From the NCBI GenBank assembly GCA_014084085.1, contig NPFB01000120.1, positions 1-15,131 of the forward strand: 15,131 nt of DNA. The letters run 5' to 3'. The position numbers were made by a program, and so were the translations under genes. Positions within the stretch are counted from its first letter, which is position 1; each line of letters starts with the position of its first letter. The notes under the pieces were generated by a model. That model saw only the letters and a program-made list of their open reading frames with translations. It did not search any database and was not told the DNA's origin. This document shows positions 9,138 through 15,131 of the stretch, piece by piece. This DNA is from Hondaea fermentalgiana. Lineage: Eukaryota > Sar > Bigyra > Thraustochytrida > Thraustochytriidae.

Positions 9138-9302
9138 GACCAGCACGCAGCCCCCTGCGGCCGCGGCGGGCTTCTCGCGGCGCAGCTCGCTCGCTGGCGA
9201 CGGCGTCGGGCGCGGCCTCGCACGTGTTGGATTGAAAGTTTGCCGGCCGGCGCTTTTTGCCTTGAGTTTCGCCCCTCTGGGCCGCTTCTCCTGTGGACGC
9301 AG

Positions 9303-9666
9303 GTACGTGAAGGATTGCGGCCATCGAGATGGTGTGAGTCGCGGCGGAGGCAATGACAACGAAGGGTGGATGGCTTTCAAAGAGGATGTCGACGGCGAGA
9401 CATGGGGTAAGGGACAACAAGGCTCGGTTTCAGTATCCCGTTTCTATAAGAAAGAAAGGAGGGAGAAGGACTCATCTTGTGAATGCTCTTGGGCCGTACC
9501 CTCTTTTTGCCTCGTGTGCTTGTTTGGTTTATCATGGTGAGGACTATCCGAGGCAAATGATTTTTATGATATAGGTGGATAACGCATCTCTTGCTTTAGA
9601 AAAGGCGTAATCTGGCAGCACGTAAATGAACTACGTTGCTTTTTGCATTTTTTCCCCCTTTCGCAG
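9303..9666 (+). other. Candidate spliceosomal intron in the 5'UTR of the GII-beta-like gene
   Basis: The donor reads CAG|GTACGT at 9300-9308, an almost ideal 5' splice site. The acceptor reads TTTTTTCCCCCTTTCGCAG|GC, ending at 9666, with a long pyrimidine tract. The enclosed 364 bases are clearly A/T-richer than the flanking GC-rich sequence to the left, as expected of an intron. It ends 162 bases before the ATG at 9829, and the in-frame stop at 9757 means the exon after it begins as 5'UTR. This is predicted from splice signals alone. Confidence 0.5.
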
Positions 9667-9828
9667 GCACATCAACAAGCGGTATTCCACATTCTTCTTC
9701 GCTACTAAACGACACGAGCGATCTCGATTCTTCCTTATCTGATCATGATCTTGATCTAACAAAATCTCGAAGGTTCCACCTTGTCTCGAAGAGGATACGA
9801 GCGACCTCACCTTGCTCAATACACGAGA

Positions 9829-11238
9829 ATGAACGATGACAATGCGACAATGAGGTCTCTTGCGAACAAACCACCTTCGCCAACCCCGCGATCGAGGCAG
9901 GAGCAAAGGATGGATCCTGTCAGAAGACGTCGGGGCGGCCCCGCTTGGGTCCCAGTCGGCAGTGACGGTAGCGGCGGCGAAGGAAACGATAAGTTCGGCT
10001 TTGGTGTGCCGGCAAGCGGAGACGAGCCCCGCGATCGTCGGCACGGACCACGATGCCAAGGCTTTCTACGCTCGAGACAAACGCGAAGGCTTGTGTTCGC
10101 CGGGATGGCTGCACTTGTCTTTGTGAGCATCATTCTGCTGCAACAGCCGCCGTCGCCAAGGGTAGAAGAGGTGCTCGATGAGGCCTCCTTTTGGGATGAT
10201 CATCGAGACATGCTCGAGGCGATCATGGTGGAGGGCCCAGGGACAGACGTCGAAACCAAAAACGCGCAAGAAACGGAGCACGTCGCCAACCAAGAGCCGA
10301 AGCTCGCCGAAGTTGACGTTGAGGAGGTCAATGCAGAAAAAAAGGATATGCTGCGGGACGTCCCGTCCGGCCTTCGAGGCGCAGAAAGCCCGGCTTTATC
10401 GGCCGCGACGCAAGATGCCAACTTCAAGCTCACATTTGTCGCCGGCACACGATTTGACGACCCACGACGCTATCTTGTGGGTCAACGTCAGCGCTTTCGA
10501 TGTCCAGAATCAACGAAAGATGGACCTTTCCTGGCTGACTATCACGTCAATGATGGATACTGCGACTGTCCGCAAACTGGCTTTGACGAACCTGGGACCT
10601 CGGCGTGCTCTGGCCTGACTCCAGCGACGCAAGAGCCTCTCTTCTATTGTGGGCACGAAGATGGGAGATGGCTGCCGAGCTCACGTGTGGAAGACGGTGT
10701 TTGCGACTGTTGTGACGGAATTGACGAGGGCCCGGGACAGCGCGCCTGCAAGGATGTCTGTGCGCAACGCAGACGTCAGAGGGATGAGGAGACAAGGCAA
10801 TCCACCCTTGCGCAGGAGATTCGTGACAGTCTGCTGACGCAATACCCAAATGTCCTCTTGGATCTTGAAAAGCATAGTCGGGTCAGTAAAGAACTCTTGA
10901 CCATAATAATGGGCACACAACGTACATTGATCGCCAAAACAGGGTCCGACGAATATCAACTGAGCGTGGACAGTGCCAACGTGCTTTCGCAGCGAGCCGG
11001 GGGAAGAGGCAGAGGCCTGAGTCTTGGCAAGAATCCTCGCTGGAACTCAATGACCCAGCGTCTGGAGCTTCGAGGGGGGCAAAAGTGCCCAAATGGCGTG
11101 GCACGAGCGGCGGATGTATCTTTCGAATGCGCTCACGATCGATCGACCCCAACCTTGCTTCGCGTCGACGAAATTCACACGTGCATGTACTCTGCAAGAG
11201 TTCGATCGCCCTTTGGGTGTATTCTGCGTTCGCAATGA
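9829..11238 (+). CDS. Membrane-anchored glucosidase II beta-like protein with MRH lectin domain
   Basis: The product has 469 residues from the first ATG after the stop at 9757. A basic cytosolic tail is followed by one transmembrane segment (about 88-104, RRLVFAGMAALVFVSIILL), giving a type II protein with a lumenal C-terminus. Residues about 205-315 match the glucosidase II beta N-terminal module: two LDLa-like, Ca-binding repeats with NDGYCDCPQTGFDEPGTSAC and SSRVEDGVCDCCDGIDEG. A short helical linker (about 312-370) replaces the long acidic coiled coil of GII-beta. Residues about 398-464 resemble an MRH domain, with the sugar-binding quartet apparently present: Gln418 (GGQKC), Arg426, Glu448 and Tyr454, plus Cys420, 434, 452 and 464. 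The C-terminus (CILRSQ) has no HDEL/KDEL. Canonical GII-beta recruits the catalytic alpha subunit that trims glucose from N-glycans in the ER. Here the anchor could replace the retrieval signal or place the protein in the Golgi. The start was chosen by frame and A at -3. Confidence 0.85.
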   Translation: MNDDNATMRSLANKPPSPTPRSRQEQRMDPVRRRRGGPAWVPVGSDGSGGEGNDKFGFGVPASGDEPRDRRHGPRCQGFLRSRQTRRLVFAGMAALVFVSIILLQQPPSPRVEEVLDEASFWDDHRDMLEAIMVEGPGTDVETKNAQETEHVANQEPKLAEVDVEEVNAEKKDMLRDVPSGLRGAESPALSAATQDANFKLTFVAGTRFDDPRRYLVGQRQRFRCPESTKDGPFLADYHVNDGYCDCPQTGFDEPGTSACSGLTPATQEPLFYCGHEDGRWLPSSRVEDGVCDCCDGIDEGPGQRACKDVCAQRRRQRDEETRQSTLAQEIRDSLLTQYPNVLLDLEKHSRVSKELLTIIMGTQRTLIAKTGSDEYQLSVDSANVLSQRAGGRGRGLSLGKNPRWNSMTQRLELRGGQKCPNGVARAADVSFECAHDRSTPTLLRVDEIHTCMYSARVRSPFGCILRSQ

Positions 11239-11646
11239 TATTGATTGAGGCAACTCTTACGAACAAGAACACTCGCCTTGTCGCTGGCTCGCTGCCTGAC
11301 TCGCTGGTTGGCTGGCTGCAGAATCTTATGTGGATCTTCGAATTCAAGTGGCGAAAAGAACCAAAGAATTGCCAATTGAAAGTGAACAGAAACCGCCAAC
11401 GCGTTGCAAATGCCCTCGCTCGCTCGCCACGCAAACGATACGATACGAAACGGATTGAATTGAATTGAATTTTTTAAAAATTGAATTGAAATGAATTGAA
11501 ATGAAATCAGGGGCGCCGTTGGTGACTCACTTCTATGAAAAGTAAAAGATTAAAAGTAAATCAAGGAGCACGTGATCTCCTACAATTTCCTTATGCAGTA
11601 TACCTACCTAACTGTTTCTTTCAAAAGCAAAGCATGATGTGTTCGT
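11239..11646. other. Intergenic region between convergent GII-beta-like and Nma111 genes
   Basis: This stretch contains the 3' ends of both genes. It holds CTGGCTCGCTG-like imperfect repeats at about 11281-11320 and a TGAAT/TGAAA repeat array at 11453-11508. The remainder is A/T-richer than the coding regions. No gene or RNA is supported. Confidence 0.6.
11453..11508 (+). repeat. TTGAA(T)/TGAAA repeat array with central A/T block
   Basis: Copies of ATTGA/ATTGAA are tandemly repeated (GATTGAATTGAATTGAATT), interrupted by TTTTTAAAAA, then continue as TTGAATTGAAATGAATTGAA. It lies 215 bases after the GII-beta-like stop, between convergent genes, so it may sit in a 3'UTR or polyadenylation zone. 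It is the longest of the four related 3' elements in the window. Confidence 0.8.
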
Positions 11647-14574
11647 TTACCCTTGGCGCAACGTCCAGTTCGACGTTTCCGCGTCGCGCACAAGATCCAC
11701 AGTGGGCCAGTAGTGATAATCGCATTTCAAAGTAAAAACGCGCTTCTTCTCCTTGAGAGAAATGGTTCGAATGCGCACAAACTCGCCGTCTTTCAACTCC
11801 GAAACAACTCGGACAAGGTCGTCGAGCGTCGGCGTATCATGATCGTTGATGCCCAAGATGAAATGCGTGGCCTTGAGGTCGTACTTGTGTGCCGGAGACC
11901 CGTAGAACCACCTGCTACAGTACACGGAGGTCCCCGGGTCGAAGCCGCGAAAAAATACCGGAGTGTGGGGCTCTTGAATGAACATTCCCGCAAAAAGAAC
12001 CAGCCGTGACGTTCCGATAAAGGAAAGCGTTGACAGGGGGACCTGAAAGGTCTGCTCGCGCAAGTCCCGGAGCACAGTGACAGCGACTTCTGCCGGCGCG
12101 TCAGATTCATTGTTCGCGCTGGCCTCAAAAACTGCCTGTTGTACTGCCTCGAAAGTAATCATAGGTGTCTTGTTGATGTCGAGAAGAATGTCGCCGGAGC
12201 GAAGCACATTAAAGGAGTGCGAGCGCGCCAGAGCTGATCGCACGGTGAGAACCTGGTTGTGCGCCTCGGCAGCGCTTGCAAATTGGCGGACTCGCTCGCT
12301 TGAAAGACCCATTCCTGCGCGAGCCTTGGAAATGGGTGTCACGACGAGATCCAGTCCAAGTGTTGGCAGCGACGTCTGCGCGCGGCAACCATTGGCTTTG
12401 AGAGCATTCACCGTTTCGTAGACGAAATCCGCGTGCACACCAACAAAAATCTCCTTGTCCTTGTAGCTGCTCGACTGGTAAGAAAATGACCACCAGAATG
12501 CTTGGACACGATTTTCATCGTCAAGTAAGACGCCGCCCACGTTGGAGACAAGCTTGTCCACGTGTATAACGAGCTGATTCGGTGCCGTGAAGCGTGGCGG
12601 ACTCGTGAGGGAGAACATGAGACGCTCCACGTTGGTCACCTTGCAAGATTGTTCCACCGTTGTCATTTGATGCGAAAGTCCCGCAAAAGTCGTGGCGTCA
12701 CCGGCCGCGAGTCTTTGGGGCGAAAGGGCAAATTCCGCGCGAAAGGGCTCGGGCTCGCGCGTGGCTTCATCGTTGCTGTCGCTGTTGCTAGCGCTGAATT
12801 CGACCTGAAGCAGGCTCGGGTCATACTGGATGATACTAAAATTATGCAATGGGTGCACCAAGAGCACGCGCGCGGATATCTCGGCCGTGCCACAAAAGGT
12901 AATGCTCACGTTGCAAAGCGTATTGGGGACTGTATTCCGATCAACTACCACGAGGCCGTTCTCGGCGTCGACGACGGTGCCCGTACCGTGCATGTTGGAA
13001 CTTGGAATGCCATCGGCCAAGAAGGGCACATCACAAAGTACCATGACAAGTCCGGCACGCTTGTCGTCCGAGACGTGAATCGTGTGCTGCTTGGGTGCAG
13101 GTGCGATGGACGGCGATGCGAGGTTCCGAAAATGCCAGGTTCCTTCTTTGTCGCAGCGCTGCGCATGGCGCCAGACAAACCATGTCCGGTCCACCGTAAT
13201 GGAGCGCACGAGGATGTGATGGCGGTGCGTCACTTGTGCGTATCGTACCGAGACGGTGCTAAGATCCGGGTACTTGGCAATGACGCGCTCGAAGGTGGCT
13301 ATGTCGGGCGTCTCCTCGTCGCCAACAGCCAAAATGATCGCATTCCATGGAACGTTCGCACGTCCAAGCATAAATCCGGACGAAGAAATATACACGGATC
13401 CGGCCTCGATGGCGTTGTTGATGGCTTGCATGTAAGAGAGTGGGTGGATGACTGCGCCAGAGATCTCTAGAAAGCTGCTTGGTGTGAGCGCATGAAGATC
13501 AACAGTCTCTAGTTCCACGGTAAGCGTCTCGTCGCCGCGGCGAAGTGTGAGTTTCACGCTTTCAGAATCATCAAGAACAGCCTCGAGCGGGAGAAATTCG
13601 TGAATGTGCTTGCCGTTGAGCTCGAGAAGAATATCGCCAGGGAGAACGCCCGCGCGCGCTCCAGGTCCGCCAGGGACGACCTGGTCGGCAACAAGAAGGC
13701 CTGTCGCTTTAGGAAATTCCTTGCGGATCTCTGCCTCTAGTTCCCGCGACAGGCCCAGGCGAAGCGCCTCGGTGAATGCCTGATGCTTGAAGATGACTTG
13801 CAATGTCCGGCGCGGCACAGTTTCACCTTTACGTAAGTACGAGAGGGCGCGCACAACGCGGTCGAGCGGCAAGTAAAAGCTAGACGCTGCTTTGGTCTTG
13901 CCGCCTGCGTTGATGGCAACAGCGTGGCCATCGGAATCAATGACGGGCGACCCGCTTGATCCGCCCGAGGTCGAGCTTGCCGCTGCATAGTAAAAGGTAT
14001 TGTGGTCATTGTATTCCTTTGAGCCATAGTGGGGCGCAACGCGGTCGAGACGCGCGAGAGTTCCAGAGAGGATGGAGAGTTTTTCGCCGGCGTCGTTGCC
14101 AAGAAGGCGGACTTCGAGACCGACCTCTGCGCGCTCGGGTGAGAGTGGAATCTCCACGACTTCCTGAAATTTGATTTCCTTGGGGTCGAACTGGAAGACA
14201 CCATAGTCGTGCACGGGGTCTCTAAAGATGGCCTTGATCTCGACTTCCTCCTTGCTCAAGAACGTCGCGTCGGCGCGAACCGGCCCGCACGAGACCACGT
14301 GCCGGTTCGTCAGGATGAGCCCTTTCTCCTTGTCCACCACGAACCCCGTCGCGCTCGAGCACCCGCGTCCCTCGCCGTCAAAGGCGCGCACGTAGTTCAC
14401 GCGGAGCACCACGACGGCAGGCGCCACCTTGGCGATGGCCGCCGCGAAGACGCCGCCGTTGCCGCCGTTGCCGCCGTTGCCGACGCCGCCCAGGCCGCCC
14501 ATCATGACCCCATCCAGCGCGCCGTTGCCGGCCCCGCCGGCGGGCTCCTCCAGCGGGCGCGTGGCATCCTCCAT
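11647..14574 (-). CDS. NMA111: Nma111/DEG7-type HtrA-family serine protease with PDZ domains
   Basis: The product has 975 residues from the ATG at 14574 (A at -3, G at +4), close to yeast Nma111 (about 1,000). Residues about 42-245 form a trypsin-like HtrA protease domain with an intact triad: His92 (LTNRHVV), Asp123 (DPVHDYGVFQFDP) and Ser207 (GGSSGSPVID). PDZ domains follow at about 282-370 and, more divergent, 372-460. Residues about 505-720 are a second protease-like domain that has lost all three catalytic residues: Asn547, Asn578 and Val679 occupy the His, Asp and Ser positions. Two further PDZ-like regions lie at about 735-845 and 855-955. This doubled architecture, with one active and one dead half, is typical of Nma111 and DEG7. 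Nma111 is nuclear in yeast and linked to apoptosis and stress; DEG7 is a chloroplast enzyme in plants. The frame stays open upstream to 15126, with an ATG at 14919, but that extension is low-complexity. Gly-Asn repeats at about 31-41 come from a nine-base DNA repeat. Confidence 0.93.
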   Translation of the reverse strand: MEDATRPLEEPAGGAGNGALDGVMMGGLGGVGNGGNGGNGGVFAAAIAKVAPAVVVLRVNYVRAFDGEGRGCSSATGFVVDKEKGLILTNRHVVSCGPVRADATFLSKEEVEIKAIFRDPVHDYGVFQFDPKEIKFQEVVEIPLSPERAEVGLEVRLLGNDAGEKLSILSGTLARLDRVAPHYGSKEYNDHNTFYYAAASSTSGGSSGSPVIDSDGHAVAINAGGKTKAASSFYLPLDRVVRALSYLRKGETVPRRTLQVIFKHQAFTEALRLGLSRELEAEIRKEFPKATGLLVADQVVPGGPGARAGVLPGDILLELNGKHIHEFLPLEAVLDDSESVKLTLRRGDETLTVELETVDLHALTPSSFLEISGAVIHPLSYMQAINNAIEAGSVYISSSGFMLGRANVPWNAIILAVGDEETPDIATFERVIAKYPDLSTVSVRYAQVTHRHHILVRSITVDRTWFVWRHAQRCDKEGTWHFRNLASPSIAPAPKQHTIHVSDDKRAGLVMVLCDVPFLADGIPSSNMHGTGTVVDAENGLVVVDRNTVPNTLCNVSITFCGTAEISARVLLVHPLHNFSIIQYDPSLLQVEFSASNSDSNDEATREPEPFRAEFALSPQRLAAGDATTFAGLSHQMTTVEQSCKVTNVERLMFSLTSPPRFTAPNQLVIHVDKLVSNVGGVLLDDENRVQAFWWSFSYQSSSYKDKEIFVGVHADFVYETVNALKANGCRAQTSLPTLGLDLVVTPISKARAGMGLSSERVRQFASAAEAHNQVLTVRSALARSHSFNVLRSGDILLDINKTPMITFEAVQQAVFEASANNESDAPAEVAVTVLRDLREQTFQVPLSTLSFIGTSRLVLFAGMFIQEPHTPVFFRGFDPGTSVYCSRWFYGSPAHKYDLKATHFILGINDHDTPTLDDLVRVVSELKDGEFVRIRTISLKEKKRVFTLKCDYHYWPTVDLVRDAETSNWTLRQG
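14452..14478. repeat. Nine-base tandem repeat coding Gly-Asn-Gly near the Nma111 N-terminus
   Basis: Three perfect copies of GCCGCCGTT lie inside the protease gene and encode the GNGGNGGNGG stretch before the catalytic domain. Repeat number could vary without disturbing the frame. Confidence 0.85.
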
Positions 14575-14878
14575 GCTGCTGCGCCGCGCCGCGCGCGCCG
14601 CTCCCGCGCGCGCCGCCCGGCCTCTGCCGCGCCGCGCGAGCACGCGAAGCCGTCGCTCCGCGCAAGATCGATCGATTGATCGATCTATCTGTTGAGCATT
14701 TGCTCCCTCGCGATTTGAAAATCCGCTCGAGGGCGCCCCGCCCGATCTTTCTCGCGCCGCCCCCGCCGGGTCCTGTGCCGCGCGCCACGGCCGCCTTTGC
14801 GAGCAGGGGGCCGCCGCCGGGTGGCGCGAAATACGGGACGGGATCGCGCCCGCTGGCGGCGCGGAATCCGGCGCGGGG
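14575..14878. promoter_or_regulatory. Divergent promoter region between Nma111 and the right-end gene
   Basis: About 300 GC-rich bases separate the Nma111 start (minus strand) from the likely plus-strand start at 14879. A GATC/GATT tetranucleotide block is at 14666-14685. The minus frame is open throughout, but its translation (Ala/Arg/Ser-rich) looks like non-coding GC-rich sequence. No defined promoter motif is seen. Confidence 0.5.
14666..14685. repeat. GATC tetranucleotide repeat, near-palindromic
   Basis: GATCGATCGATTGATCGATC has five tetranucleotide units with one C-to-T change in the third; its halves are self-complementary. It lies in the divergent promoter region about 90 bases upstream of the Nma111 start, so it may be a regulatory site or a simple repeat. 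Confidence 0.85.
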
Positions 14879-15131
14879 ATGGCGGCGAAGGCGGAGAAGG
14901 CGGCGGAGGAGGAGACCATGGCGTTGGAGGAGGGCGAGCAGAGCGGCAAGCAGGGCGCGGGCAGGGCGCGGAGGCGGGCGGAGATGGCGGAGCTGCGGCT
15001 GAAGATCAGGCTGGGCGGCGGCGCGGCGCCGTCCAGGCCGGCGGCGGGCGCGTCGGTGCAGGCGGTCGTGGCCGAGTCGCCGGCGCAGGAGCCCGTCTCG
15101 GTGCTGCGGCTGCTGCGCGCGCGCAAGGCGC
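14879..15131 (+). CDS. 5' part of an unidentified gene running off the window
   Basis: The frame from the ATG at 14879 is open to the window edge (84 codons). A second in-frame ATG at 14918 has the strong context ACCATGG and may be the true start. The visible protein begins MAAKAEKAAEEETMALEEGEQ and continues with a basic stretch (GRARRRAEMAELRLKIRLGG), then an Ala/Pro/Val-rich part ending SVLRLLRARKA. Charged helix-forming composition and its place opposite Nma111 in a divergent arrangement support a real gene, but no domain is visible and GC-rich DNA opens frames by chance. The minus-strand frame is also open here. Function cannot be assigned. Confidence 0.5.
   Translation, partial: MAAKAEKAAEEETMALEEGEQSGKQGAGRARRRAEMAELRLKIRLGGGAAPSRPAAGASVQAVVAESPAQEPVSVLRLLRARKA

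Larger units (their letters stand above)
8926..9828. promoter_or_regulatory. Divergent promoter and 5'UTR region between HDAC and the GII-beta-like gene
   Basis: About 900 bases separate two start codons that point away from each other, so both promoters should lie here. The left part (8926-9300) is very GC-rich and includes a (CGG)n run at 9116-9137. The right part (9303-9666) is A/T-richer and has canonical splice signals. The GII-beta frame is closed by TAA at 9757-9759. No TATA element or defined binding site is visible, and short ORFs here look random. Confidence 0.6.

Noticed and set aside
8668..9356. Plus-strand ORFs over the HDAC 5' end and divergent region
   Set aside because: They overlap HDAC coding sequence or GC-rich promoter sequence, and their Arg/Ala/Pro-rich translations look random.
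11453..11508. Repeat array as a telomere, centromere or CRISPR-like element
   Set aside because: Units are short, imperfect and span only about 56 bases, without unique spacers; this is a simple repeat between convergent genes.
12562..13470. 302-residue plus-strand ORF within the protease gene
   Set aside because: It is antisense to conserved Nma111 sequence and has no recognisable domain or codon bias.
14575..15126. 184-residue N-terminal extension of the protease
   Set aside because: The extension is low-complexity Ala/Arg/Ser, reads through a GATC repeat, and the ATG at 14574 gives the usual family length. It is kept only as an open question on localisation.

Overview
The window is nuclear DNA from a eukaryotic microbe. 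It encodes a class I histone deacetylase, the beta subunit of the AP-3 vesicle adaptor, a glucosidase II beta-like glycan-binding protein and an Nma111/DEG7-type serine protease. The genes are GC-rich, closely packed on both strands, and read as single uninterrupted exons. This layout fits a thraustochytrid (labyrinthulomycete stramenopile), but the lineage is an inference from gene style, not from a diagnostic sequence. No rRNA, tRNA, CRISPR array, transposase or viral gene was recognised.

Layout, left to right. A plus-strand gene (373-1542) encodes an Ala/Lys/Asp-rich helical protein with an N-terminal hydrophobic segment and strongly C-ending codon use. After a 679-base gap, AP-3 beta (2222-5695, +) follows. 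Then comes an acidic, low-complexity protein of unknown function (6205-7347, +). It converges with the RPD3/HDAC1-type deacetylase (7624-8925, -). A GC-rich divergent region leads to a membrane-anchored glucosidase II beta-like protein (9829-11238, +), probably preceded by a 5'UTR intron. This gene converges with the Nma111-type protease (11647-14574, -). A last plus-strand gene appears to start at 14879 and runs off the window.

The genes do not form a pathway or operon. They are individual housekeeping genes: endolysosomal trafficking (AP-3), chromatin (HDAC), secretory-pathway glycoprotein handling (GII-beta-like) and proteolysis (Nma111). The least expected points are the type II membrane anchor on a GII-beta-like/MRH protein that has no ER-retrieval tail, the abundant-looking helical protein at the left end, and short TGAAT/TGAAA-type repeats 3' of all four complete plus-strand genes. 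I found no convincing evidence of a new multi-gene system.
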